From Datisca glomerata (lineage: Eukaryota; Streptophyta; Magnoliopsida; Cucurbitales; Datiscaceae), in contig QANY01007306.1 in NCBI GenBank assembly GCA_003255025.1, positions 2,032,707-2,096,706 on the forward strand: a stretch of 64,000 nt of DNA, given 5' to 3'. The first letter of the stretch is position 1, and every line of letters starts with the position of its first letter. Below the pieces are notes generated by a model. That model saw only the letters and a list, made by a program, of their open reading frames with translations, was not told the DNA's origin and made no database searches. Below, in pieces: positions 35,264 through 47,801 of the stretch. The translations under genes and the position numbers were made by a program.

Positions 35264-35819
35264 ATCATACATCGTTTGGAAGATGCAGAGATTAGGTTCT
35301 TAAAGAATTTCGTGAAACTCAATTTGGAGCTTCGGGGTAAAAGTTATGGCAGTTTTCATACAAGCTGTTCGAAAAGAAGATAATGCAGAATTGTCAATTT
35401 CATAAATCAAACTGAATTTACTGGGAGTCAACTACACTACAAATCTTATATCATCGGAAATGTACAGAAGTCTACTTTTCAGTAAATTTTATGGAATTCA
35501 GTTTGGAGATCCCCATCCAAATTTATGGAAATTCTCGTGGAGGATGTTTAGGAAAGAAGACTATACAAAATTGTCAGTGTCATTTATTAAGCTTCACCAA
35601 TATATTTAAAATTCGCTACAAAGCTACAGAAGTCGAATTTTTGAAACTATTTACACAATGAGATTAAAGCTTCTGGAAGAAAGTTACGGTATATTCGTTC
35701 CATATTCATTCCATTAAGATATTATATATGGTGTTGTTCAACATTCGTGTTGTAGATATTTGTACTGGAAAAAGAAAAGTAAAGAGAGAAACTCTAGCAA
35801 GAGTCCTACAGGAAATTTA

Positions 35820-36215
35820 GGGCTCCTGAGCTTTACGAGAAGCTTACGTCATTGGGAGTGTCTACGTACATCATTTTTAGAAGGAAACAGGCCTCTGAGC
35901 TCACCAAAAGTTCACGTCCATGAAGACTTTTGCTTTCTATAGGAAACAGAAAGCGGGTCCCTGAGCTCACAATAGTTCATGTCCATGAAGGTTTTTACTT
36001 TCTAAAGGAAACAGAAATGGGCCCCTAAGCTCATCAAGAGTTCATGCCCGTGAAGACTTTTACTTTCTAAAGGGAAATGAGCCCCTAAGCTCACTGAGAG
36101 TTCATATCCATAAAGGCTTTTACTTTCTAAAGGAAACAGAAATGGACTCTGAGCTCACTAAGAGCTTATGTCAATGAGGAATAGTGTCTGCAGCACCACC
36201 CTCTAAAGGAAATAA
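35820..36215 (+). repeat. Tandem repeat, about 64-bp unit, about 6 copies
   Basis: Units read CCCCTGAGCTCAC...AGTTCATGTCCATGA then CTTTTACTTTCTAAAGGAAA, ending at about 36220 with CTCTAAAGGAAAT. The copies differ by about 10-20 percent. Confidence 0.9.
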
Positions 36216-36800
36216 AAAAGAAGAAAGTTTGGAAAGAAGGAAATTCTAAAAAGGAAGAATGAAAAGCTCTGAAAAGAAGGAAGAATGAAGAACTCTAAAA
36301 AGAAAGATCTCTGAAAAGGAAAAAAAATTGAAAAGGAAGAAGTCTGAAAAGAAAGAAATTTCTAAAGTAAGAAATCTAAAAAGAATGGAGAATTGCAAAT
36401 GAAGAAAGTCTCAAGATGTCTGAATCTTGGAAATAGTATTCAACACTTAGAAATAACCAATAAAGAGAAAATGAGAAATATGAAAGCGAGGAAAAGAAAG
36501 AAAACAAAGGAAAATAAAGTGAGAAGCAAATGAATCTTCAAAAAGAATTAAAAAAAAGGAACCAGATGAGAATTGTGAGGTCAAGCGATCAGTGGTTGTG
36601 TTGGCTTCATCTAAGAAAACCGAGAAGAAGAAGAAAGGAAGAAATACGAAAAGTGAGAAAGTGAAAGTGGAAAAAGGAACAAAGTGTAAACGATGAAAGA
36701 AGAAGTGAAAAATGAAAAGAGAAAGAAGAGAAATGAAAGTGACAAAGAAAGATAAAGTGAGAAGCAGATGAAAAAATAGAGAAAATTTGTTAAGTCATGA
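36215..36800 (+). repeat. Purine-rich (A/G) strand-asymmetric tract
   Basis: Nearly 600 bp in which the plus strand is overwhelmingly A and G, made of GAAAAGGAAGAA-like words with no fixed period. Such tracts occur in some long plant LTRs. Confidence 0.85.
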
Positions 36801-37091
36801 AGAAAGGTAAAATACAAAAACATACAAAAGACTACGATTGTATCAGCAACAACACCTCCAACATAAGGGTTGACAACAACATTCACAATAGAGAGATTAA
36901 TAAATGGTACGCCAAATAGCAGTTTGAAAAACTATGTTCTCAAAAAATACTTGTAAACGGAAATACTCAAATCAAGTCCTATCAATGCCAAGCTGAAGCC
37001 CCTCTTAAAGCGGAAACGGGACCATGGTTCTTTATTTGAACCTAAGTCCTTGAAAATGGGCATTTTCATGTGTCTCCCTCAAAGCAAAAGC

Positions 37092-37375
37092 AAGAGAAAC
37101 TCTCCAAGGAGCCCATAACAAAGGAAATGGGAGAAACTCTTTAAGGATCCCGTAGCGAAAGAAATGGGAGAAACTCTCCAAGGAGCCCGTAGTAAAGAAA
37201 ATAGGAGAAACTCTTCAAGGAGCCCGTAGCGAAGGAAATGAGAGAAACTCTCTAAGGAGCCTATAGCAAAGGAAATAGGAGAAACTCTCCAATGAGCCCG
37301 TAGCAAGGGAAATGGAGAAACTCTATCAATGAGTCCGTAGAAAAGGAAACGAGAGAAACTTTGTCAATAAATGCA
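37092..37375 (+). repeat. Tandem repeat, about 37-bp unit, about 7.5 copies
   Basis: Units of GAGAAACTCTCCAAGGAGCC followed by CGTAGCAAAGGAAATGG with scattered substitutions. A stray degenerate unit (AATGAGCCCGCAGTGAAAGG) recurs at about 37540. Confidence 0.95.
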
Positions 37376-38352
37376 TATCATTAAACTCAAACTCTTGTGA
37401 TACAATTATGAAATGGTACACTCGCTCCTTACTCATTTTCAGTAAATTATTATGTTATCGTTCTTGTATGATATTCTTTTCGCATATCTTAACGTACGAG
37501 AAGAGAAAATGAAAAATGAAAAAAACATGAAATTTTTATCAATGAGCCCGCAGTGAAAGGAATAGAAAGGCGTAACAACAAATAAAAGAGAAATAATCAT
37601 CATCAACTACAAGTTGACATATAAGTTACTCGACAATTGTAAAACATCCGTAAATGGGAATGGAAGAACATATCGATAGAAAGAAATGAGGAAGTCGTCG
37701 CTGACAGTAGACAGTCAAAACGTTTATTGGAAAATTACATTGCATGTTTCCAAGGAGCATGTGAGAATATAAACAAGCATACGCAACGTCAGAACAAGAA
37801 AAGATGATCATTACACATTAATGAATAAAATTCCTTTGAGTGTAATGGGGCCAATGTACAGGCAAAACTTCACACGACACGTGGTAAAATCTATACCAAA
37901 GACTAGACGGTTATAAAGAATAGACCAATCAGACGAAAGTACATGAATTGCTGACATGGTAATCCAAAGAGAAGCTAATCAAGATCATTAGATTAATCAG
38001 GCGGTCAAGATTCACTTGGTTTTATTGTTGATAAGCTAGATCTCAGAGAATATTCTGTCGATCCTATTTTTAGATAGAATTAGGTAAGTTGTAGCATATT
38101 ATATAAAAACCTATAAATAGAGGTAAGATGTAACTCCAAACAGGAGACAACAACTTTCAAGACTCATTAGCCTTGTAAACCCAATCTCCATAATGAAATA
38201 CTATCAAAATCTTCTCGTGGTTTTTCTTCACTTTAAGAATTTTTCACGTAAATCAGGGTATCATTTTCACTCTCTCTAAATTATTCTTTTGATTTTCATA
38301 TTATATAAGAAATTCACGACTGATTATTAAATACGGTGAATTTTTTCCTTTA

Positions 38353-38589
38353 CATCATGGTCAGTGGGGAATATTGATACATTACATATTGGCTCTAGCT
38401 AGAGAGTTTTCTTCAATTTCTTTTGTACATGTTAATCATTCTCTTAATCTGTCATCTTATTCTCTTACTAAGTATTCAATTGTTCATGATTGTTCGGAGG
38501 CTTGGCTTGATGCAGCTCCAATTTGGTTGCAATTACTTTCAAATTTCAATATATTCATTCTCACTATCATGGAAAAAAGTTGTATTTAA
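38353..38589 (+). pseudogene. C-terminal RNase H tail of a LINE-type reverse transcriptase
   Basis: The frame reads HYILALAREFSSISFVHVN, then LSSYSLTKYSIV and DAAPIWLQ before the stop. This follows the usual end of the RNase H domain in plant non-LTR retrotransposon proteins (a pattern like F.F.HV.R..N..AH.LAK.A.....W....P.W). Only about 70 residues remain; the rest of the LINE is absent and the LTR-like block begins just upstream. Confidence 0.55.
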
Positions 38590-38923
38590 GCACCAGTCAC
38601 CTGACACGTTGTGTTCATTTTGATCTTTAAACATAAAAAGGTGATAGTATCATACTAAAGGTGATAGTAGCAGGGGCGGAGTTCATATTGAGTTTTTACC
38701 TTTTATTGAGTTTTAACCCTACTAATTTTTTAATTGTCACCATATTAAGTTTATTCAGTTTTAAAATTTAAATTGTTAACCCTTTAACTAAAAACCCTAA
38801 TATCCCCAGAATCCCCAAATTACCTAAAATCCCTAAATTTCCCCCAAACTCACCCTCCTCCCCCGAGCCCGACGGACCCCTGCGACCGGGTCCCTGCGAC
38901 GTCGACGACTACGAGCTACTGCG

Positions 38924-39661
<738 letters not shown>

Positions 39662-41339
39662 ATGGCAACAGGCTCCTCTGGTGAATCTTCACTTCCAACC
39701 CAAAGGTAATCTCTTGATTCTTTATTGAGACTAGAACTTATGAGGAAGAAAATTTATGGATGGAATCAAATATGCAGAGTATTTATAGACAAAAAGAATC
39801 CGGTTATTAGAAAAAAAACAATATACTTCTAATGTCGAATCGGGATCAACTAGGACAGCAATAAAGCCCTGGCTCCAACTCTTCTTTGGTGTCCAAGGTA
39901 AAAGCCATGAATAGTCATCGACTCCCAAGAAACAGCAGTAGACTGGGACCTATTATGGGTTTGTGGTTTGTTGGACAAATGGAATTGCTTTTCAAAGAAA
40001 ACTTTACCTTTTCCAATTGGTGAATGCAAGACATGATTCTTTCTATTGACCAAAAAATATATTTTCTTTCTCTATACATTATGATCTGGGTCTCTGAATT
40101 CCTTGGTGGAATGGCTGTGTTAGTTCAGTCTTGTGAAACTGTCCATTTTTTAATTTTCGGTACATAACATGTCACATATCCTTAGACTTTAATCTCAAAT
40201 TGTGCCCCGAAGGACTGATTCCTTGAGTTTTGGCTCAATAGAAAAGCATTGGCCTTGTGGATTTCAGAATCTAGTCGGCTCCCCAAGATTATGCAGCTTT
40301 CTGTTGCAAGATATTAAGTTAGGGAAGCGAATCACATCTTCTGAACTGCTTTGTTTATAAGTGTTTGTCTTGCTGTGAACATTTTTAAAACCTCCATTTA
40401 TTTTAATACATCATTGACCTTTTCTAAAAACATTGTTGGGAAACGGAAATTAGGAAAAAGCTCTTTCAGCACTCTCATGGGTTCTTTTAATAAAACAATG
40501 CATCATTGTTCTAACCAGTGTGTTTCATTTATTCCTTCAGATTATTGGGTAAAGTGGCATTGGTCACCGGTGGAGCCTCTGGGATAGGAGAAAGCATAGT
40601 GCGTCTATTCCACAAACATGGTGCAAAAGTTTGTATTGTTGATGTACAAGACAATCTTGGCCAGCATGTCTGCGACACCTTAAGTGATGATTCAAACGCT
40701 TGTTATTGCCATGCTGATGTTACAGTTGAAGATGATGTATGTCGTGCAGTTGACTTGGCAGTCAGTAAATACGGCACCCTTGACATCATGGTCAACAATG
40801 CAGGGGTTTCAGGGTCACCGTGCTCTGATATCCGTAATGTAGACATAACGGAGTTTCAAAAAGTATTTGATATAAATACAAAGGGAGTTTTCATAGGGAT
40901 GAAGCATGCAGCTCGGATAATGGTCCCACGTAAAAAGGGAACAATAGTTTCTATTTGCAGTGTAGCAAGTGCCTTAGGGGGCCTAGGTCCTCACGCATAT
41001 ACAGGGTCGAAGCATGCTGTACTGGGGCTAACAAAAAATGTAGCTGCTGAGCTTGGTCTGCACGGTATACGTGTAAATTGTGTTTCTCCTCATGGGGTTC
41101 CAACTGCCTTGGCTATGGCTCACTTGCCTGAAGAGGAGAGAACCGAGGATGTCATGGCTAGTTTCCGTGCCTTTATTGCTAGGAATGCTAACTTGCAGGG
41201 TGTCGAGTTGACAGTCGATGATGTTGCTAATGCTGTTCTTTTCTTATCAAGTGATGAAGCTCGATATATCAGCGGGGCTAATATCATGGTGGATGGAGGC
41301 TTCACTTCTGCAAATCACTCTTTACGTGTTTTTAGATGA
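39662..41339 (+). CDS. ABA2: Xanthoxin dehydrogenase (short-chain dehydrogenase/reductase, ABA2-like)
   Basis: Two exons. Exon 1 is 39662-39705, starting [14 protein letters not shown]. An intron of 835 bp (39706-40540) has a GT donor and a TTCAG acceptor. Exon 2 is 40541-41339. The joined product is 280 residues, close to Arabidopsis ABA2. It oxidises xanthoxin to abscisic aldehyde in the cytosol, an NAD-dependent step of abscisic acid synthesis. Visible motifs: cofactor site TGGASGIG (residues 24-31), Asp49 after the second strand (NAD preference), NNAG (100-103), catalytic Asn127, Ser155, Tyr168 and Lys172 in YTGSK. Long phrases match the known enzyme: [44 protein letters not shown] and a C-terminus NHSLRVFR. 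The residue after NNAG differs from Arabidopsis (VSGSPCSDI), and [11 protein letters not shown] replaces YAVATKLALAH. The N-terminal phrase and C-terminal tail favour ABA2 over other SDR110C members, but paralogues are common and the exact substrate is inferred. Confidence 0.9.
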
Positions 41340-42148
41340 CGGAGAGTGTTTACGAGGTTTTATGCTCTGATTATCAAGCAATAGGAGTAGCTCTGGTACT
41401 TCTGTTGTGGAACAGGTAGAATAATAACAATTATTTATGTATGTTAATAATAATGTGAAAATGTGGATTAATTGGATATTATTAAGCAAGACCTCTTTAG
41501 ATTGCACGATAGTATGCTCTTTTTTAAAGGGCAAGTAGTATATTTAACATCGATCCGTTGCATCTGGCTCTCTTGCATTGCCTATTGATGACTACTCATC
41601 AACATTTAATAGTATGCTTTTTTCCCATTCTCTTAAGGTGCAAAGACCACTGCACAGCGATAAGAGGAAAACTTTTGTAAAAATAGAAGAGGAGACTTGA
41701 ATAATTTTTTTTGACACTCGGTTTGAATATTTAATGTTTATCAATACTATAGTTTCTCATGGAGGCAGTAATGATGGAAGAACCACAACTAAGTGATTAC
41801 TGTATAAAGGTGATAAAACTTTTGGAAAGTAAAAATGTATTAAGATAACATGATTAAACAAAAGAAGATTAAAGTCAACTTAACTTGGATAAATAAACAA
41901 TTGAAGATATAAGTCATAAATTTTAAGACCTGAATTTGTCAATTTTTGCGTTCTTTCAAGCAGGATAGTGTTGGAAAAACTATTATTCGAAGTAGATTAG
42001 GAAGCTGATCAATGTTAAGACAAACCAGTTTTTTGTTCATCAAATTCAATATTCAAAACACAGGTAACAGGGGTGTTCATGAGGAACAAAGTGTCGGAAG
42101 AGAGGGTGAGAGGTACCTCAAAGAAAGTATAAAGAATGTGCTAATGAG

Positions 42149-42202
42149 GAGGTATAAAATGATATGCAGGTCGATGAGGTATAAAATGATATGCAGGTCG
42201 AT
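42149..42202. repeat. Perfect 27-bp tandem duplication
   Basis: GAGGTATAAAATGATATGCA plus GGTCGAT occurs twice in a row (42149-42175 and 42176-42202). Confidence 0.95.
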
Positions 42203-43569
42203 GAAGAATTATTTCGACTCAAATAGACTAAACCAAGGTATTTATAGAAAAAGAGATTTCTTTAATGTGTTTAATTTTTTTATTTCCTTTCATTGAGTTT
42301 TAAGATAATTAGTCTTGCATCCATGCAACCTAAAATAATTAGCTATTAACTGGAAATATTTAGTTAATTTGAAACTTACATTTACTTATAATATTTCTTA
42401 TGATATTGTAGGTAAATAAATAATACTTACCTGCATCGCACATATTTAGTTTAACCAGTTATATTCTCTTAAGACATTATATATGTCCTACCAAAAATAT
42501 TAATTTTTAAAGGAAATATACATATATAAAAGCATGTAAGACCATCAAAGTAATAAAATAACGTAGTTTAAAAGTAAAATAATAATTAGGATTATTTTTA
42601 AATAGCTATATTTTTTTTAGTGAGATCTACCGAATTACTAAAGAAAGAAAGTACCGGAAATTTAAATATTTATATTTTTTCCATAGAAAACTGTAAATTA
42701 GAAATATTTTTTTTCTTCATGCAATGAAAAACAAAAAACCTTATATGGTATTAATAATATTATTAAAATGCAAACAAGGAAAGCAAAAAGTATTTGGAAA
42801 TTGGAATTAAATTGTCTTAATATTGGAGATAGAGTTTTGGAAGATAGCTTTTCATAGAATATGAAAAGCGCTTAGTGATGAAGAGATTTGACCTTTGAAT
42901 CATAATCAATAAAAACAATATTAAGTGTATTTTTTAGGACATTTTTTAGATGTAAAAAAATAAGTGGGTAGAAACATAAAAATAAATTCTCAGTCTTCCA
43001 CCTATTAATATGATATAGATGATAGATAATAATAAAGAGAAATCGTCTTTCATTTAAAATGATAATACAATGAAATGATTGAAAACTCTTTATATGATTT
43101 TATATGTTTAGTTTTGAGTTTAAGGACAACGTATGGAATTGCAGATATAGGTGGGAATAGTATTGTACAAAAATATTTCATACACTTCTATACTTTTATA
43201 CGTATATATAAATATAAATTTAAGGATGAGTTTAAAATATTTTTATAATATTTTAAATATATTAAAATAAGTTAGTATTAATTTGAATAATTATCAAGTT
43301 CTTACTAATTTATTTTAATTAGAAATTTATAAAAATATTTTAGTTGAATTATCAGTCACATATTTAATGTTGACTATACTAATTTATAGGTAAATAAGGA
43401 CAAAATAATTTACTAATAATTTAAATTAGTTTTTTAATATTTTAATTAGATTTTAATATATGAAAAAAGTAATTAAAAAGTGTCATTAAGTCAGAATGGA
43501 GGCTAGAAGTTTTATAGAAGCGGGTAAATTTTTTTTTCAAACATCATGCTATTTAATATAATAATAAAA

Positions 43570-43750
43570 TAAAAAACACTTTTACATTTTGATAATTTTA
43601 AAAATTTGAATAAGACAAATAGTATATTGTTTGGTAATTTTACAAACTTAATGAGAACAAATAGTATATAATTTGATAATTTTTTAAATTTGAAGGGATA
43701 AATTGTATAAAATTTTATAATTTTATAAATTAAAAGAGGGGTAAATAGTA
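43570..43750. repeat. Degenerate AT-rich tandem repeat, about 42-bp unit
   Basis: About four units of the form AAATAGTATAT(A)TTTGATAATTTT followed by AAATTTGAA-like text. The array keeps a minus-strand frame open but shows no protein signal. Confidence 0.75.
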
Positions 43751-45561
43751 GATTGATAGGAATTTCATACATTTTATATAGATCCTTACACATATATAAA
43801 TTTGCATGATCAAAAGGGGGCTCACCCTTGCATTTAGTCATGCATTTTGTAAAAGGGATATTTTGATAAATGGATAGTTCATTCTAAATTTTTAATCGTT
43901 AATAAACAGATCAATAACATTGACATTCTTTATGATTCTAATTCTTAATAGTTAATTAAACCTATCAATGGAATTAATTATTCATTTTCATTTTCATTTT
44001 TCTCTTGGTCATTTTTCATGTTTCTTTTCAAATCTATTACTGTTTAGTAAACACATTCTTATAATAATAATAATCAACTTTGCTTGCATGGGCGGGAAAT
44101 AGGTTAAGATATGTATGTTGCTAATGGAGAAATGTAATTGTGGATTCTGAAAGTCTAAGAAGTAAATTGGTTCAAAAAGGTATAAACACACAAAGAATGT
44201 GGGGTTTAGTTCAAATGAATCAAATGAAATATAATTGCTAAAATTAAAAATTGAAGTATAGGGGGAGAGGAGATGATCTATAAAGAGAGAAGAAATGAGA
44301 AAATGGGAATTTCAGAAGAAATTAAGATTGAAAGAGATAGAACAATTTGTAAAAAATAGTTCATTATAAGCAACATTAAATTAATAACTAAATACAAAAA
44401 TAAGTATTTATAAAAAATTACTTTTTATGTTATTACATTCAATTAAATCAAATACCACCGAAATCATTAAAGTTGGACATCGTGTTAAGTACCACATGCG
44501 CCTTGGGAATCGGGAAAAAATCCGTCTTAGGCGGAAATACTTAAATGAGGACTCCAACAAAAAATATTAAAAAATTATGTTCATTCAAAATTTTGGGGGA
44601 AAAAAGATATAACATCTTATACAGTCATTTGGTTATTGTTTCTCCCAATAAGTAGATAGTGGATGGCACCAATTACATGAAGAAAAGAACAAATAAGCAA
44701 AAAATAATGTGTAGGTGCACATGCCTATTGTGTTGGGCAAAATGTTTTTTTGTCCACTTCATTTAGTGAAATAATTTAAACCATTAAATCACGTCATGTA
44801 ATTGATAATGAAAACGTGAAAGAACATAAACCACTAAATCAACATTATCTGTCTGACAAGTTAGTTTTCAATGTATATTATAATTTAAGGAAATAGAGTT
44901 ACAATAACTCAAATATATTCTTTAAATGAACTAATCTTTTACTATGAAAGTTACAGGTGTTTATGTAAATTTCTCATAAATTTTAGATATAAATAAATAT
45001 TTAATATATTTCAAATTATTCAATTAAATGATTTTAAGAATTTTTTTATACTTTATCTGAGTAGGATTTCAATTATGAACTTAAACTTTCATAATCAGTG
45101 AAACATAGTGCATTGAATTAAATTAATAGTTTGTGATGAATCTAGACTTTTTTAATGATAAGACATAGCTTATTGGAATCGAGAATATATTATAATTTAA
45201 CTAAGTGCAATTCCAAGTAAGGCAGCTTTAATAAAAATGTAAAATATAATGAGTGAAATTGTAGAGACTTTACAGGGAAGAGTATTAGAAATAAATTTTT
45301 ATTATTTTGTGTGCAATAAACAATGAATAATTATTATATGATATAAAAATGATATGAAAGATAAAATTATTTTTCATTTTATTGATGATGAATCTTAATT
45401 AATTTTGATACGAAATATGTTGGATCTATCATGTTAATTGACAGACAATTAAGATAATTTAAAATATCAATAAGGACATTATCATCCAAAAATATTTCTC
45501 TAAGTTTGGAACTTTTATATATGTTGTAGATAGATGCAAGATTTAAACTACTAGATCAACA

Positions 45562-46025
45562 TGGGGGTGAAAAATTTTGTACCGAACCAGCCAAATCGAA
45601 CTGAACTGAAAATGGTCAGTTTGGTTGATTCTTTATATATATTATGTTCGTTTCGGTTCGGTTCAGGAAGATTACAAATCAAAGTTTTGGTTCGGGTTTA
45701 AAATATTGGTGATTTTTGAACCAAACAAAATCGAATGTATAAATTCATATTATTTTTTATATATAAAATTTTATATCAAACTGAACCTGAATGAAACAAA
45801 ACTTTGATTTTAATATTATTATTTTCAATAATATTATTTAAAAATTATTTTTAATTAATAATGTCAAACCGGAGAACCAAAACGAACCAAAACTCAAGAT
45901 TCGGCTCGATTGGTTCTTTACTCATGAACGGTTCAGTTCGGTTGGGCATAGAGCCGAACCGTGAGTTTCAGTTTGATTCGATTTTTATCCAAATAGTTGA
46001 CCAAACCAAACCGATTACACCCCTA
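45562..46025. mobile_element. Non-autonomous hAT-like element, about 464 bp
   Basis: Ends TGGGGGTG on the left and CACCCCTA on the right (inverted), with a partly preserved target duplication: GATCAACA on the left and AATCAACC on the right (6 of 8). The interior is rich in CCGAACC / GGTTCGGTT words, as in the elements at 2739 and 52864. No transposase frame. Confidence 0.65.
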
Positions 46026-46513
46026 AATCAACCTCTTTTACCTGATAAATTAATTTAAATGAAAAAAATTAAATATAAATTGAAACCCATGTGTAAATCT
46101 AAAAAAGAAAAAGTGAAATACATTACTTTGCTCCAAGTTCCATTGAATTCGTCACAGTCGTCGCCTCTGCTAGTATTCTTTTCCTTTTCTTTCCCTTTTC
46201 TAATATTTTTCCATTTATTTTTTTCAAACACAAAAGGCTTAAGCAAGTTTAGATTGAATGTAAAATTAAATAATTTATTTTCCTCTTTATCTCATTAGCA
46301 AGTGGATTTTCTCTTAAAAGAAATAGCATGTGGATGTAGAGACCATGTGCAAGGCAACCATGCATAATAGCAAGCATAGTGGTTTTGTCCTATCTTCGGC
46401 CAAATTGAGAGGGAAATTATTTAATCATGACTTTGCAAAGTCAACCTTATTCAAATATTGTTATATTATATGAATAAAAAATTTAAACTGAATTTTATAC
46501 ATTTTTAATAATA
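46026..46513. other. Spacer, nothing recognised
   Basis: AT-rich DNA between the hAT-like element and the second Helitron. Overlapping frames on both strands at 46055-46298 have no recognisable domain. Confidence 0.45.
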
Positions 46514-46639
46514 CTAGGTGAGGGCACGTGCGTAGTCATGGCGTTTTATTATTCAAAGTAATAGATTCATTTTAAATACAACACAGTATCACGTTTTTGA
46601 ATTTAGGTACAAGACAATCCGTAATTGTGCAGATAAAAA

Positions 46640-47672
46640 TAATGGTACCAAACACACAAATTTGCGAGGTAGGATGCTTAATAATACTTCCAAGAATTTG
46701 AAGATCCCTTTCAAAAAAGGGATCACACCCCTCATTCATTTTTATAATTCTTTTCGAAGCAAAGACATTGCCATCATCCATCCCGGGATTGTAAACCATT
46801 CCAACCCCCCCACAACCTATAATGTGTTCATCATCCAAAGTTTCTAATTTCTTAATAATGTCCTTTGAAGAGTACGACAAGTCTCCGTGAAACATTACAA
46901 TAGATGCGCTTGAAACACAAAAGCTTATTAATAAAAGCTGATAAAAAAACTGCATGACCATAAAGATATGAAAACAAAAACATCTCAGATTGATTGTTTG
47001 GACCAACCATAAAAAAAAAGTACCTCTACAAACAGCCATCACAAGACCCTTACTATCATTCTTACCAAACTTCTTATAAAGAAAGCAGCCCCAGGAATAC
47101 GTAAGTGCCACCAGAAGAAGTGCACCCACAGTTGTTGATGCACTAATGAGCAGTTGGTCAGAGTACTTCTTCCTTCCTTGACTTTGGGCTAATTAATTCA
47201 AAATGTTCTCAGAAAGATGGTCTTGAGAAGGGAAAAACAATATTGTTCCCTTCCTTAAAAGGACTTCAACAGAAAAAAGAGTAATTTACGCCACACAATT
47301 CTCCAAACATCAAGCCAGCCAGTTTAAAGAGTTGATTACCTGAGTTTGAAGATTGGTTATTTGTGCAAGATCCTCCACTTTCATCCTTAAAATCACATAG
47401 ACTTGCTTCCCATATAAACCACGATTTCCAACAAAGCTACAAAATTGTACAAGAATTATGTAATTGAAACAACATAAGGATTGCTCTTTCTAGCTAAACC
47501 ATCACATGCCACCTCAAAAATATATAAATGAAAAGTGTCAAAGTAGTCAACATATGATTCAAAACATTTTTATATATGATAGAACAAAGTACGTACGAGC
47601 TTTCTGAAAAGCTGAGGAGCACACCATCAGAAGGTATGGGTCCAACCAGAAAATTAGTTGACACATTGCTGG
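46640..47672 (-). pseudogene. Captured FEI-type LRR receptor kinase fragment
   Basis: Four exon pieces on the minus strand with recognisable splice signals. Exon a 47672-47597: NVSTNFLVGPIPSDGVLL (last LRR region), donor GTACGT. Exon b 47436-47340: SFVGNRGLYGKQV, then a one-base deletion shifts the frame before DFKDESGGS and TNNQSSNS. Exon c 47188-47024: [12 protein letters not shown], then the transmembrane/juxtamembrane piece [13 protein letters not shown]. Exon d from 46908: [30 protein letters not shown] (the kinase glycine loop) and the Lys of FASKRI. Joining exons c and d restores the phase, so introns are retained from the genomic source. In plants FEI kinases act in cell-wall and ethylene-precursor signalling. 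This copy stops soon after the N-lobe (about 46640), has a small internal deletion after QILGSI, and cannot be functional. Confidence 0.85.
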
Positions 47673-47801
47673 AAAATAGACAAAATAACATAGCTTAAGA
47701 GATTAGACTGAACACAATTGAACCAAATATTACATTCAAGAAACACCCATTATCTCCTACAGAAAAAAGAAAGAAGTCACGATAACTTGGTTTCCACTCA
47801 C

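Larger units (their letters stand above)
35264..38345 (+). mobile_element. LTR-like, tandem-repeat-rich block with TATA box
   Basis: The right half ends like a plus-strand plant LTR: CTATAAATAG TATA box at 38111-38120, a probable R region (AGCCTTGTAAACCC...ATAATGAAATAC), then TTCTCGTGGTTTTTCTTC and CACGTAAATC, phrases common near LTR ends. It stops where the LINE-like tail begins at about 38350. To the left come three degenerate copies of a roughly 170-bp unit (35290-35720, each with an AGTT(T/A)ATGG-like phrase), two tandem repeats and a purine tract. I cannot see a second LTR, primer site or coding region, so it may be a long solo LTR. Confidence 0.4.
41340..45561. other. 3' flank of ABA2 and AT-rich intergenic DNA
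   Basis: The first 200 bp or so look like a 3' UTR. Beyond it the sequence is strongly AT-rich with no supported gene. Small repeats are listed separately. Open frames such as 43841-43512 (minus) arise from AT-rich tandem repeats. Confidence 0.5.

Noticed and set aside
36611..36886. Minus-strand frame rich in Phe, Leu and Ser
   Set aside because: Complement of the purine-rich tract; no domain.
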